Assembly: GCF_024397795.1 (NCBI RefSeq)
Contig: NZ_CP072983.1
Coordinates: 620,001-684,000 of the forward strand
Direction: 5' to 3'
Length of the DNA: 64,000 nucleotides
Origin: Lactobacillus intestinalis
Lineage (GTDB): Bacteria; Bacillota; Bacilli; Lactobacillales; Lactobacillaceae
Numbering within the stretch: the first letter of the stretch is position 1; each line of letters starts with the position of its first letter. Shown piece after piece: positions 43,962 to 52,969 of this stretch. The position numbers were made by a program, and so were the translations under genes. Under the pieces are notes generated by a model. It was not told the DNA's origin and ran no database searches. It saw only the letters and a program-made list of their open reading frames with translations.

Positions 43962-45914
43962 ATGGATGATAAAAAAACGATGTCGAAAACGGCACGATGG
44001 GCCTATAGTTTAGGGGCCTTTGGTAACGACGCGTTCTTTGCGCTGCTATCTGGATACTTGATTATGTTTATTACTTCGCACTTGTTTAATACAGGCAATG
44101 CGGAAACTGATGCGAAGATGATCAGTATCATTACCATGACAATTATGATTTTGAGAATTGTGGAATTGTTTATCGATCCATTTATCGGGAATGCGATTGA
44201 TAGAACCAAAACTCGCTGGGGTCACTTCAGACCTTGGGTTGTAGCTGGTGGGACAGTTTCATCAATCATTCTGTTGATTTTATTCACTAACATGGGCGGA
44301 TTATATAAGAAGAATGCACTTTTATATGTAATTGTCTTTGGAATTTTATACATTACAATGGATATTTTCTACTCATTTAAAGATGTAGGCTTCTGGTCCA
44401 TGTTGCCATCACTTTCGACTAGTTCAAGAGAACGTGAAAAGACGGCTTCTTATGCTCGGATTGGTTCGACAGTGGGTCAAGGATTAGTTGGTGTCTTAGT
44501 TATGCCAGCAGCAATCTTTTTCTCCGCTAAAGCAACCAGTACTGGTGACGATCGTGGTTGGTTTATTTTTGCCTTAATTGTATGTTTGATTGCGCTTTTG
44601 ACTGCATGGGGTGTGGGAATTTTTACCCGTGAAAATCATAGCGAAATCCGTGAAAATAAGAAGGATACTAAAGGAATCATTGCCATTTTTAAAGCTTTGT
44701 CTGGAAACGATCAATTGATGTGGGTTGCTTTGGCATACTTGTTCTATTGTGTGGCAATTTACATCACTAACTCTCTTGAAGTTTATTACTTCACTTATAT
44801 CATGGGGATGCCAAAAGCTTTCTCAATCTTCTCAACTATCAACATTTTCTTAGGAATTATTTCTACTTCACTCTTTCCAATTTTATCTAAAAAGATTACT
44901 AGAAAGACTTTATTCTCCTGCTGTTTAGGCTTAATGTTAATCGGAATTGCACTCTTTGCCGTTGCTGGTAGCAATTTACCACTTGTTTTACTTGCTGCTT
45001 CAATGTTCGGTTTCCCTCAACAAATGGTCTTCTTGATCGTCTTGATGGTGATGACCGACTCAGTTGAATATGGTCAATTAAAGCTTGGTCACCGTGACGA
45101 ATCACTTGCTTTATCCATCAGACCATTAGTTGATAAGTTCGGTGGAGCTATTTCTAACGGTGTTGTTGGTCAAATTGCTATCATTGCCGGCATGACGACA
45201 GGAGCAACTGCTTCTTCAATTACAGCTGCAGGTCAATTTAAGTTCAAGTTAATGATGTTTGGCTTGCCAGCTGTTATGTTAATTATTGCGGTAGCAGTTT
45301 TTAGAGCTAAGGTTATTTTGAGCGAAAAGAAGCACGCAGAAATCGTTGACGAACTGGAAAAGACTTGGGGCAAACAATTTGATAAGACTGATGATACTCA
45401 AGTTAGCGGCGAAATTGCTGTTCCAACTCCAATTTCAGGCAAGTTAATGAATCTAAGTTCAGTTAATGATCAAACATTTTCTTCAGGATCAGTGGGCCAA
45501 GGTTTTGCAATTAAACCAAGTGATGGTAAGGTGCTAGCCCCATTTGATGCAACTGTTAGACAGGTCTTTACCACGCGTCATGCTGTCGGTTTAGTTGGCG
45601 ATAATGGAGTAGTCTTATTAATTCATATTGGACTTGGCACAGTTAAATTAAAGGGAACAGGCTTTGTATCATATGTTGAACAAGGTCAAAAAGTAAAGAA
45701 GGGTCAAGAGTTGATTGAATTCTGGGATCCCACTATTAAAAAGGCGCGTCTTGATGATACAGTAATTGTCGTGGTCACAAATTCAGATAAATTCTCTACC
45801 ATTCAAATGACTGCTAAAGCTGGCCAAAGTGTTCAAGCTGAGGACAATATTTTGGAATTGAAGACTGAACCTGAAAAAGAGACTATCGCTGATAATCTTC
45901 AACCTGCAAATTAA
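43962..45914 (+). CDS. lacS: LacS-type lactose/galactose permease with C-terminal EIIA domain
   Basis: A 650-residue GPH-family carrier. About 12 helices occupy residues 1-465 (ARWAYSLGAFGNDAFFALLSG, RIVELFIDPFIGNAIDRTKTRWG split across the first third), followed by a glucose-type EIIA domain (about 485-640) with the phosphorylatable His555 in LLIHIGLG. In S. thermophilus LacS the domain is phosphorylated via HPr and tunes transport and exchange. No intact beta-galactosidase is in this cluster, so galactose uptake or lactose/galactose exchange with an unlinked enzyme are both possible. A terminator follows. Confidence 0.94.
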   Translation: MDDKKTMSKTARWAYSLGAFGNDAFFALLSGYLIMFITSHLFNTGNAETDAKMISIITMTIMILRIVELFIDPFIGNAIDRTKTRWGHFRPWVVAGGTVSSIILLILFTNMGGLYKKNALLYVIVFGILYITMDIFYSFKDVGFWSMLPSLSTSSREREKTASYARIGSTVGQGLVGVLVMPAAIFFSAKATSTGDDRGWFIFALIVCLIALLTAWGVGIFTRENHSEIRENKKDTKGIIAIFKALSGNDQLMWVALAYLFYCVAIYITNSLEVYYFTYIMGMPKAFSIFSTINIFLGIISTSLFPILSKKITRKTLFSCCLGLMLIGIALFAVAGSNLPLVLLAASMFGFPQQMVFLIVLMVMTDSVEYGQLKLGHRDESLALSIRPLVDKFGGAISNGVVGQIAIIAGMTTGATASSITAAGQFKFKLMMFGLPAVMLIIAVAVFRAKVILSEKKHAEIVDELEKTWGKQFDKTDDTQVSGEIAVPTPISGKLMNLSSVNDQTFSSGSVGQGFAIKPSDGKVLAPFDATVRQVFTTRHAVGLVGDNGVVLLIHIGLGTVKLKGTGFVSYVEQGQKVKKGQELIEFWDPTIKKARLDDTVIVVVTNSDKFSTIQMTAKAGQSVQAEDNILELKTEPEKETIADNLQPAN

Positions 45915-45918
45915 TATG

Positions 45919-45948
45919 AAAAAGAAGGCGAAAGTCTTCTTTTTTTTA
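45919..45948 (+). terminator. Terminator of the gal operon
   Basis: Stem AAAAGAAG / CTTCTTTT with a 9-base loop and an 8-T run. Confidence 0.85.
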
Positions 45949-45996
45949 CTCTAAAATGAGTGCTAAACTATAGAGAAGAAAAAGATGAGGTAAAAA

Positions 45997-47172
45997 ATGG
46001 CTAAAAAAGAATCGATTTATAGTAAAGATGTAATTTTGGTAATGGCTGCATCTTTCTTTTTTATGTTTAGTACGATGTTTGTTAATCCATTGATTAACGG
46101 TTATGCTAAAGACTTAGGGGCAAGCTCAGCATTTGCGGGCTTTATTGTAGGGATTATGAGTATTGCCGCTATGTTTTTGCGTCCTGTAGCAGGTAATTTA
46201 ACTGATAAGTTTTCAAAATATAAGCTATCATTTATTGGTGGAGTTTTAATTTTAATTGGAATATTAGGCTATATTTTTACGCCATCTAGTGGATGGCTAC
46301 TTTTGTTTCGCTTGATTAATGGAACTGGTTATGTGTTGTGTACAGTTTGTATGACAACTTGGTTAGCTTTTTTGGTTCCGCGGCAACGTGTTGGCGAAGC
46401 AATGGGATTTTACGGTTTAATGAATGCTTTAGCAATGGCTTTAGCACCAGCGATTGCGATAAATATTTATCAAAAGATTGGTTATCGTGAAGCCTTAATT
46501 GCTTCAGCGATAGCTGCTTTTTTGATGATTGTTTCTATTCAATTTGTAGGTAATCATGCTCAACCTAACCAAAAACTTCAAGAGGTTAAGCACACTCATT
46601 TTAAAATTATTCAATGGAATGTGCTTCCTGTTGCAATTTTAACTACTTTGTTTGCTTTGCCATATTTTACTACGCAGGCCGATATTGTAGCTTATGTAGA
46701 ACAAAAGCATATTGATGTTGCCGTTGGGATGTATTTTATGATTTATGCGGTAGTTTTACTAGTTATTAGAATCGGGTTAAAGCGATTTTTTGATACGGTA
46801 AGATTTGGAGTATGGTTTTGGATTAGTACAGTTTCAACTGCCTTTTATATTTTAATGTTAGCATTTATGACTAACAATTGGATGATGGCATTGGCTGCAG
46901 CAGGGATGGCTATGGGATATGGAATTATTTATTCAGTTTTACAGTCAACTGCGCTTTTATTAGCACCAATTAGTGAACAAGGACTTGCTAGCTCCACATT
47001 CTATTTAGGCTTAGATATCGGAATGGCTTTGGGACCAATTTTATCAGGCTTTATTGATAGTATCTTACCAATTCAATACTTTTACCCAGTAGAATTAATA
47101 TTAATCCCTTTGGTGATCATTGTTTATGTTATTTATAAAAAGCGGTTGAATGCTGCCATTGATAATCATTAA
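45997..47172 (+). CDS. MFS transporter, 12-TM (sugar or drug efflux-like)
   Basis: A 391-residue permease with about 12 helices. FVGIMSIAAMFLRPVAGNLTDKFSKYK (spanning the 2-3 loop) carries MFS motif A, and PRQRVGEAMGFYGLMNALAMALAPAI follows as in YwoG/YfkF-type exporters. Substrate unknown. GAGG precedes the ATG. The gene stands alone between the gal operon terminator and osmC. Confidence 0.85.
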   Translation: MAKKESIYSKDVILVMAASFFFMFSTMFVNPLINGYAKDLGASSAFAGFIVGIMSIAAMFLRPVAGNLTDKFSKYKLSFIGGVLILIGILGYIFTPSSGWLLLFRLINGTGYVLCTVCMTTWLAFLVPRQRVGEAMGFYGLMNALAMALAPAIAINIYQKIGYREALIASAIAAFLMIVSIQFVGNHAQPNQKLQEVKHTHFKIIQWNVLPVAILTTLFALPYFTTQADIVAYVEQKHIDVAVGMYFMIYAVVLLVIRIGLKRFFDTVRFGVWFWISTVSTAFYILMLAFMTNNWMMALAAAGMAMGYGIIYSVLQSTALLLAPISEQGLASSTFYLGLDIGMALGPILSGFIDSILPIQYFYPVELILIPLVIIVYVIYKKRLNAAIDNH

Positions 47173-47272
47173 ATTTTGAAGTCATAAAATTATATTTATT
47201 AAATCAAGACTGATATACTTAAGGTGTGAAAGCGCATAAAGGCGTAATGTTTTTCTAGGAAAGAGTGTTAAT

Positions 47273-47689
47273 ATGGAAAAATATATTGTAAATTCATATT
47301 TAAAGGATGGCACTATTCAAGTTGATACCAAGATTGGAGATCATAAACTAATTAGTGATGAAAGAATGGCTGAGGGCGGTCAAAATGCAGGTCCAGATCC
47401 TGTAGAATATTTGGCTACAGCAGTTAACTCATGTATCGCAATTTCCGCTGGTGCACTTGCAAAGGCAAATACTCAAACAATCACTGATTTCCACGTTGAA
47501 AACCACGTTGAATTAAAACCTATTGTCCACACTAAGAGAAATGTTGTTTCAAAGATGACCATTAAGGTAAGTTTTGAAGGAAATATTCCTCAATCAGAAA
47601 AGGAAGAATTTTTAAGACATGCTCTTCATGTTTCAACTGTTTATAATACTTTAGCTAAAGTAGTTGAAATGGATGTTAAATTAGGCTAG
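47273..47689 (+). CDS. OsmC/Ohr-family protein with one conserved cysteine
   Basis: A 138-residue OsmC-like protein with the family segment GGQNAGPDPVEYLATAVNSCIAIS containing the first cysteine (Cys54). The second peroxidatic position, normally CPVxNTL, reads STVYNTL, so the usual Cys pair is absent. Typical members reduce organic peroxides through that pair; this one may act differently or bind ligand. It is a single-gene unit with an AGGAAAGAG ribosome site and a terminator. Confidence 0.87.
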   Translation: MEKYIVNSYLKDGTIQVDTKIGDHKLISDERMAEGGQNAGPDPVEYLATAVNSCIAISAGALAKANTQTITDFHVENHVELKPIVHTKRNVVSKMTIKVSFEGNIPQSEKEEFLRHALHVSTVYNTLAKVVEMDVKLG

Positions 47690-47696
47690 GGAATAA

Positions 47697-47729
47697 GGCG
47701 TTAGAAAGAGATTTCTAGCGCTTTTTTTG
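47697..47729 (+). terminator. Terminator after the OsmC-like gene
   Basis: Stem GGCGTTAGAAA / TTTCTAGCGCT with a 4-base loop and seven T. Confidence 0.88.
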
Positions 47730-47803
47730 TGCAAATGGTTGTATAATAAAGTCGAAATAGTTATTAATAAAAAAGCAAAGATTTTTCTTTTTGAGGGGAA
47801 ATT

Positions 47804-48013
47804 ATGTCCTGGGAAATAATTGTTGAAGATATTATTGCTGTTTTGTTTATAATTGGTGGCGCATGTGCAATCCGCATGTCCATTGCAGGTACTAAACCTT
47901 TAAAGGCATCGGGTGCAATCACTTTTAGTGAAATTGTGGATTGGTACGGATACTTTTTCGGAGTTATATTAATTATTGTTGCCGTAGCTGGTATTTGCGG
48001 TGCATTTAGATAA
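47804..48013 (+). CDS. Small two-helix membrane protein, unknown function
   Basis: A 69-residue protein with helices at about 6-26 and 46-66, joined by a short polar loop (RMSIAGTKPLKASGAITFSE). I do not recognise the family. GAGGGG at 7-8 bases before the ATG, a dedicated terminator and normal codon use argue for a real gene over the longer antisense frame at 47764-48045. No neighbour suggests a partner. Confidence 0.72.
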   Translation: MSWEIIVEDIIAVLFIIGGACAIRMSIAGTKPLKASGAITFSEIVDWYGYFFGVILIIVAVAGICGAFR

Positions 48014-48016
48014 AAA

Positions 48017-48052
48017 GAAAGCTTGGAAGTGTGATGAATTTCCAAGCTTTTT
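48017..48052 (+). terminator. Terminator after the small membrane protein
   Basis: Stem AAAGCTTGGAA / TTCCAAGCTTT with a loop of about 10 bases and a T tail. Confidence 0.87.
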
Positions 48053-48177
48053 CATATATTATTTTTACAAAAATCCAAGATCGATTTAAGGATTTGCCAA
48101 GTTTTTTTGAATAATTGGTCTAAAAGGCGCATAATAAAAGATGTTTGTCTGAATGAAAAAGGAGTTTTTTTAATTTT

Positions 48178-49686
48178 ATGAAAAAAGATAAAGTCGATGT
48201 CAAAATTAAGCTTAGCAGTTTAGTTTTGATGATTTTCTCATCGATCTTTGGATTTAGTAATTCATTGACCGCATATTACCAAATGGGCTATTCAAGTATC
48301 ATTTGGTATATTGTCACTGCCATTTTGTTCTTTTTACCATCTGCATTAATTTTTGCAGAGTATGGGGCTACCTTTAAAGGAGCTAAGGGAGGAATCTTTT
48401 CTTGGCTTCAAGGTTCAACTAATGAAAAAGTTGCCTTTATTGGAACTTTCATTTGGTTGTCTGCTTGGGTAATCTGGTTAGTATCTTCAACTCAATTCTT
48501 CTTGGTTTCTGTTTCCACAGCTGTGTTTGGTCATGATACTACTCAAAGCTGGCATTTAGGTGCATTGAGTTCTACTCAATTATTAGGTGTATTGGAAGTA
48601 GTTTTCTTAGTAATAGTTACTCTTTGTGCAAGTAAAGGGATCGACAAGATCGAAGTTGTTAACAACATCGGGGGTGTCTTTACCTTAGCGATTGCTATTG
48701 GATTTACTGTTGTTTCACTTTTGGTATTTATTTTAAACAAAGGCCAACTGGCGGAACCAGTTAACCCTGCTACTTTAACTCACTCACCAAATACTGCCTT
48801 TCAGTCACCAATTGCAGTTGTATCATTTATAGTCTATGCTTTGTTTGCATATGGTGGTCTTGAAACTACTTCTGGAGTAATTGATTCAGTTGACAAACCT
48901 GAAAAAACTTACCCTAGAGCTTTAGTAACTGCTATGATTATGATGACTGCTCTATATGTAGTTAACATCTTAATGTGTGGGGTAGCTGCAAATTGGAGAA
49001 AGTTATTAGGGGGTAAAGGAGTAGATTTAGCTAATGTTGAATATGTTTTGATCAATAACTTAGGTGTTGTGACTGGACATAGTTTGGGATTATCTCAATC
49101 TGCCTCTTTAGCCTTAGGTTCAGCTTTTTCACACTTTGCCGGAATTGCTGATGTATTATCTGGAATCGCCGCTGCATTTTTGATGGTTTATTCACCAATC
49201 AAATCCTTCATCGAAGGGTGTGATCCAAGACTTTTACCTAAAAAGTTAGTTGAAGTTAATAAGCACGGGATGCCCGCACGTGCAATGTGGATTCAAGCTG
49301 CAATCGTTTCTGTCATTATTTTATTTATTTCATTTGGTGGTAATGCAGCCAGTCAATTCTATACTATTTTAATGGATATGATGAATGTTTCATCATCTGC
49401 ACCTTACTTGTTCTTAATTGCAGCATATCCATTCTTTAAGATGAAGAAGGGGCTTGATCGTCCATTTGTCTTTATTGAAGGACAAAAGAAGGTTTGGGCA
49501 ACAACAATCGTGGTTTGGTTAGTGGTTGCGATTGGAATTGTCTTCACTTGTATTGAACCGCTCTTTACAGGAGACTATTCAACTTCATTCTGGACCGCAA
49601 TTGGGCCAGTTGCCTTTGGTTTAATCGCATGGATCTACTATGATTACCGCGAAAGAAAAGATGCCTCAGAAGTAACTGAAGCATAA
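48178..49686 (+). CDS. APC-superfamily amino acid permease, YjeM-like
   Basis: A 502-residue transporter with about 12-13 helices. SLVLMIFSSIFGFSNSLTAYYQMGY, EYGATFKGAKGGIFSWLQGS and FAYGGLETTSGVIDSVDKPEKTYPRAL (split around helix 6) match the glutamate/GABA-antiporter-like YjeM group. The substrate is probably an amino acid but is not defined. GGAG lies about 14 bases from the ATG, a long spacing. Single gene, closed by a terminator. Confidence 0.86.
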   Translation: MKKDKVDVKIKLSSLVLMIFSSIFGFSNSLTAYYQMGYSSIIWYIVTAILFFLPSALIFAEYGATFKGAKGGIFSWLQGSTNEKVAFIGTFIWLSAWVIWLVSSTQFFLVSVSTAVFGHDTTQSWHLGALSSTQLLGVLEVVFLVIVTLCASKGIDKIEVVNNIGGVFTLAIAIGFTVVSLLVFILNKGQLAEPVNPATLTHSPNTAFQSPIAVVSFIVYALFAYGGLETTSGVIDSVDKPEKTYPRALVTAMIMMTALYVVNILMCGVAANWRKLLGGKGVDLANVEYVLINNLGVVTGHSLGLSQSASLALGSAFSHFAGIADVLSGIAAAFLMVYSPIKSFIEGCDPRLLPKKLVEVNKHGMPARAMWIQAAIVSVIILFISFGGNAASQFYTILMDMMNVSSSAPYLFLIAAYPFFKMKKGLDRPFVFIEGQKKVWATTIVVWLVVAIGIVFTCIEPLFTGDYSTSFWTAIGPVAFGLIAWIYYDYRERKDASEVTEA

Positions 49687-49689
49687 AAA

Positions 49690-49719
49690 TAAGCTAGGAT
49701 TTAATTCCTAGCTTTTTTG
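49690..49719. terminator. Bidirectional terminator between the permease and pyrE
   Basis: Stem AAGCTAGGA / TCCTAGCTT with a 6-base loop; T run on the plus side and A-rich left flank for the pyrFE transcript. Confidence 0.88.
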
Positions 49720-49725
49720 TTGTCT

Positions 49726-50349
49726 TTATTTCCAGTTCCATGGATCTTCGTGCCAAGTATTCAAAGCTGCATATTGCTCATCAGTAATATGCTGTGATTC
49801 GTTCTCTTTTTTAATTAGTTCCGGATAAGAAAGTAGAGGAGCGAATTTAACTGCAGCTTGTTCAAAATTCTTTCTGGCGTCTGGTAAGTAATAAGTAAAG
49901 ATTGAGCTTACCCCAATTACATTACCGCCTTCTTTTTTGGTGGCTTTAACAGCGTCTAAAACTGAGCCGCCAGTGGTAATTAAATCGTCAATTAAAACAA
50001 TTTTGTCATCTTCAGTAAAGCGTCCTTCGATTTGACGCCCTTTACCATGATCTTTGGGTTTTGGACGAACATAAATCATTGGTAGACCAAGTTTTTCCGC
50101 AACTAAAGCTGCATGAGGAATTCCAGCAGTGGCCACACCTCCAATAATTGTTACATCTGGAAATTTCTCTTTAATTAAATTAGCTAAATCAGTTTCGATC
50201 CAATCTCTTAAATCTGGGTAAGAAATAGTTAATCGCAAGTCAGTATAAATTGGAGATTTCATCCCACTAGCATAGGTAAAGGATTTTTCGGGTGAAATAG
50301 TGATAATTTTTTCGTCAATTAGTTTGTTAATAATTTGATTTTGGTACAT
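49726..50349 (-). CDS. pyrE: Orotate phosphoribosyltransferase
   Basis: A 207-residue type I PRTase with the PRPP loop KIVLIDDLITTGGSVLDA and the N-terminal SPIYTDLRLTISYP. It makes OMP from orotate and PRPP. The ATG is one base after the pyrF stop, and its ribosome site AAGGAG lies inside the end of pyrF, so translation is coupled. Regulated with pyrF by the upstream attenuator. Confidence 0.96.
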   Translation of the reverse strand: MYQNQIINKLIDEKIITISPEKSFTYASGMKSPIYTDLRLTISYPDLRDWIETDLANLIKEKFPDVTIIGGVATAGIPHAALVAEKLGLPMIYVRPKPKDHGKGRQIEGRFTEDDKIVLIDDLITTGGSVLDAVKATKKEGGNVIGVSSIFTYYLPDARKNFEQAAVKFAPLLSYPELIKKENESQHITDEQYAALNTWHEDPWNWK

Positions 50350-50350
50350 A

Positions 50351-51058
50351 TTAGTTAAACTCCTTCTTAATTGCTTGATATGCTTGTTGGGGATTACTTG
50401 CTAGCATAATGGGCCTTCCGACTACAATTGCACTTGAGCCAAATTCTTTTGCCATTTGTGGGGTAGCAGTACGCTTTTGATCATCATTTGAATTTTCTTT
50501 AGGTCGAATACCAGGGGTGACGTAAAGAAAGTCATCCCCGATCTCTTTTCTTAAGTTTTGAACTTCTAAAGGAGAACAAATTACGCCATCAGCTCCAGAA
50601 TTTTTGGCTGTTTTGGCTAAGCTAATTACTTGTTCAGCCATTGGAAGGATGCAGTTTTGTTCATGTTTTAAAATATCATCAGAAATTGAAGTTAATTCTG
50701 TGACAGCTAAAAGTTTAGGTACACTTTTATCGTTTGGAGTCCCTGCAATCAGGCCTTGTTTAGCTGCATGGATCATTTCACTACCCCCTAAGGCATGGAC
50801 AGTAGTGTATTTAATTCCTAATCGGGCAACTTGTTTTGTCCCATTATAGACCGTATTAGGAATATCATGCATTTTTAAATCTAAGAAGATATCATAACCT
50901 TGATCAGCTAATTTTTTGATAAGCTGAGCTCCTGAATGATAAAACAGTTCCATCCCAATTTTAATGGTTGTCTCTTCAGGCTCTCCCAACTGGGATAAAA
51001 TTCGATCAAGTTGTTGATCATTATCGACATCTAACGCCACGATTACAGGTTTTTCCAT
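50351..51058 (-). CDS. pyrF: Orotidine 5'-phosphate decarboxylase
   Basis: A 235-residue TIM-barrel enzyme with the catalytic Asp-Lys-Asp set in FLDLKMHDIPNTV, then VHALGG and TPGIRP and the phosphate loop VVGRPIMLA. It converts OMP to UMP, the last step of the pathway. First gene of pyrFE on the minus strand; its leader holds a PyrR-type attenuator ending 18 bases before the ATG. Confidence 0.96.
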   Translation of the reverse strand: MEKPVIVALDVDNDQQLDRILSQLGEPEETTIKIGMELFYHSGAQLIKKLADQGYDIFLDLKMHDIPNTVYNGTKQVARLGIKYTTVHALGGSEMIHAAKQGLIAGTPNDKSVPKLLAVTELTSISDDILKHEQNCILPMAEQVISLAKTAKNSGADGVICSPLEVQNLRKEIGDDFLYVTPGIRPKENSNDDQKRTATPQMAKEFGSSAIVVGRPIMLASNPQQAYQAIKKEFN

Positions 51059-51074
51059 ATTTTTCCTCCACTAA

Positions 51075-51180
51075 TAAAAAAGCCTATACTGGCGCAGAGA
51101 AAGCGAACAAGTATAGACTTGTACTAGTGAATTTAAGTCATATTCAACTTGCGGTCTCTCTGTACCGTTTAAAGTTTGTT
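51075..51180 (-). promoter_or_regulatory. PyrR attenuator of pyrFE
   Basis: In the minus-strand leader, CGGTACAGAGAGACCG (51167-51152) followed by CAAG resembles the PyrR-binding hairpin with its GNGAG loop, though several flanking consensus bases differ. Downstream AGTCTATACT and AGTATAGGCT (51119-51081) form a terminator with a six-T tail. UMP-bound PyrR should favour termination (established for the family). Confidence 0.75.
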
Positions 51181-51227
51181 TGAAGAGAGTGTACCACCTA
51201 AATTTCAAAAAGACAAATCTTTTTTGA

Positions 51228-51255
51228 TTGAAAAAATTAAAAATGCGTGTACAAT
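51228..51255 (+). promoter_or_regulatory. Promoter of pyrD
   Basis: TTGAAA (51228-51233), 16 bases and TACAAT (51250-51255) lie about 50 bases before the pyrD ATG. No attenuator is visible between this promoter and pyrD. Confidence 0.6.
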
Positions 51256-51305
51256 TAGTCAAAAAATAATTGAATGACAGTGAGCATTCGTTTTGGAGGA
51301 TTTTT

Positions 51306-52229
51306 ATGACAAAGATTAGTGTAAAGTTACCAGGACTTGATTTAAAGAACCCAATTATGCCAGCCAGTGGAACTTTTGGTTTTGGGGATGTAGCTATGGC
51401 AAAGAAATTTGATTTAAATAAAATGGGTGCTATGGTAATAAAAACCACCACTCCTAATGCGACAACTGGGAATCCTCAACCGCAAATTGCAGTACTTGAT
51501 GATGGGGTAATGAATTCAGTGGGTTTGACGAATCCCGGTGTTGATGCAGTAATTAGTCAAAAATTGACAAAATTGCGTGCGCAGTATCCTAATTTACCTA
51601 TTGTGGCTAGTGTCGGGGGAGACAGTGAAGAGGATTATGTGGAAGTTGCTAAAAAATTAGCTAGTTCCAATTTGGTTAATGCCCTTGAACTTAATGTATC
51701 TTGTCCCAATGTTGCTACAGGAGGGATGAGCTTTGGCATTCATCCTCAAGTAGTAGAGGATTTAACTAAAAAGATTAAGTCGGCGGTTGACACGCCAATT
51801 TATGTAAAATTAACACCTAATGTGACTGATGTAGTGGAAATTGCTCAAGCTGCTGAAAGAGGTGGCGCAGATGGGTTAGTTTTAATCAATACGGTGCTAG
51901 GCTTAGGAATTAATATTAAAACTAGAAAACCGCTTTTAGGTAACAATATGGGTGGACTTTCTGGCCATGCTATTAAGCCACTTGCAGTGCGCATGGTAGC
52001 TCAAGTTCATCAAGCTACTTCTTTGCCAATTATTGGTGTGGGCGGAATTGAGACGGCTGAAGACGTAGTTGAATTTATTCTTGCTGGAGCAAGTGCGGTT
52101 GAAGTCGGGTCTGCTCATTTTCACGATGAATTAATTATTCCGCACTTAGCTGAAAAATTACCAGAACTTTTAGAAAAATTAGAAGTTAATGATATCAATG
52201 ATTTAGTGGGAAAAGTTGAATTTAATTAG
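51306..52229 (+). CDS. pyrD: Dihydroorotate dehydrogenase, class 1B-like
   Basis: A 307-residue FMN enzyme with [20 protein letters not shown], the catalytic cysteine in [12 protein letters not shown] and the FMN-phosphate motif [25 protein letters not shown]. The Cys base and sequence match class 1B (PyrDB), which normally needs the PyrK electron-transfer subunit for NAD; no pyrK is in this locus. The ATG at 51306 follows TTGGAGG; an upstream in-frame TTG at 51270 is not needed. Diverges from pyrFE. Confidence 0.93.
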   Translation: MTKISVKLPGLDLKNPIMPASGTFGFGDVAMAKKFDLNKMGAMVIKTTTPNATTGNPQPQIAVLDDGVMNSVGLTNPGVDAVISQKLTKLRAQYPNLPIVASVGGDSEEDYVEVAKKLASSNLVNALELNVSCPNVATGGMSFGIHPQVVEDLTKKIKSAVDTPIYVKLTPNVTDVVEIAQAAERGGADGLVLINTVLGLGINIKTRKPLLGNNMGGLSGHAIKPLAVRMVAQVHQATSLPIIGVGGIETAEDVVEFILAGASAVEVGSAHFHDELIIPHLAEKLPELLEKLEVNDINDLVGKVEFN

Positions 52230-52239
52230 GAATCGTAGT

Positions 52240-52382
52240 TGACAAAGGCAACTAAGAACAGTATATTTAATTCAACAAATGTCTTTAAAATTAGTCCCGT
52301 GAGGCTAGTAAGGCAATCAACTAAGTTATTTTAAACTTTTATGAATGCTCCTAGTTTCATGTAGACTTGGGAGCATTTTTTT
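52240..52382 (+). promoter_or_regulatory. PyrR attenuator of pyrR
   Basis: AGTCCCGTGAGGCT (52293-52306) fits the PyrR-binding consensus ARUCCNGNGAGGYU perfectly. A terminator stem AATGCTCC / GGGAGCATT (52344-52377) with seven T follows and lies just before pyrR, giving feedback on its own regulator. Confidence 0.9.
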
Positions 52383-52403
52383 GTGAAGTCAGGAGAGAAT
52401 AAT

Positions 52404-52946
52404 ATGGCGAAAGAAATTTGGGACGAGCTTGCAATTAAACGCGCTTTAACCAGAATTACTTACGAAATCATTGAAAAGAACAAAGGAACTGATAATTTAG
52501 TTCTTGTTGGGATTAAAACACGTGGCGTTTATTTAGCTCAAAGAATTCATGATCGAATTCAAAAGCTAGAAAATGTTAATGTTCCTCTTGGTGAACTTGA
52601 CATTACTCTTTATCGTGATGATCGTCATGATGCATCTTTAAAACAAGATCCAGTTGTTAATTCTGAAGAAATCGGTGTAGATATTAACGATAAAAATGTT
52701 GTTTTGATTGATGATGTAATTTATACTGGACGCACAATTCGTGCTGCAATGGATGCATTGATGGATCAAGGACGTCCTAGTTCAATTGCAGTTGCAGTTT
52801 TAGTTGATCGAGGTCATCGCGAATTGCCAATTCGTGCGGACTTTGTTGGTAAAAATATCCCGACTTCAAATGATGAACAAGTTGCTGTCAAGGTTAAAGA
52901 AATCGATGATCAAGACAGCGTAGAATTAATGGCTTTGCCAAAATAA
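52404..52946 (+). CDS. pyrR: Bifunctional pyr attenuation regulator / uracil phosphoribosyltransferase PyrR
   Basis: A 180-residue PRTase-fold protein with the PRPP loop [20 protein letters not shown] and the RNA-binding-type RDDRHDASL segment. PyrR binds pyr leader RNA with UMP and terminates transcription; it also has UPRTase activity. The ATG at 52404 is behind AGGAGA; a GTG at 52383 lies in the terminator tail and is rejected. Its targets are the three attenuators in this window. Confidence 0.95.
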   Translation: MAKEIWDELAIKRALTRITYEIIEKNKGTDNLVLVGIKTRGVYLAQRIHDRIQKLENVNVPLGELDITLYRDDRHDASLKQDPVVNSEEIGVDINDKNVVLIDDVIYTGRTIRAAMDALMDQGRPSSIAVAVLVDRGHRELPIRADFVGKNIPTSNDEQVAVKVKEIDDQDSVELMALPK

Positions 52947-52969
52947 ATAAAACAATCAATAAATCAACC

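Noticed and set aside
47225-47245. TGTGAAAGCGCATAAA before the OsmC-like gene as a cre site
   Set aside because: Several consensus positions in the second half fail, so the match is no better than chance in AT-rich DNA.
47764-48045. 93-codon minus-strand frame over the small membrane protein
   Set aside because: The plus-strand frame has a good ribosome site and a membrane-protein pattern; the minus frame runs through the terminator at 48017-48052.
51170-51200. GGTGGTAC on the minus strand in the pyrF leader, reminiscent of a T-box
   Set aside because: The CCGCG part of the T-box is missing, no specifier is seen, and the leader is better explained by a PyrR-type box and terminator.
51071-51451. 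126-codon minus-strand frame between pyrF and pyrD
   Set aside because: It covers the pyrF leader, the pyrD promoter and the pyrD start, and its translation is not protein-like.
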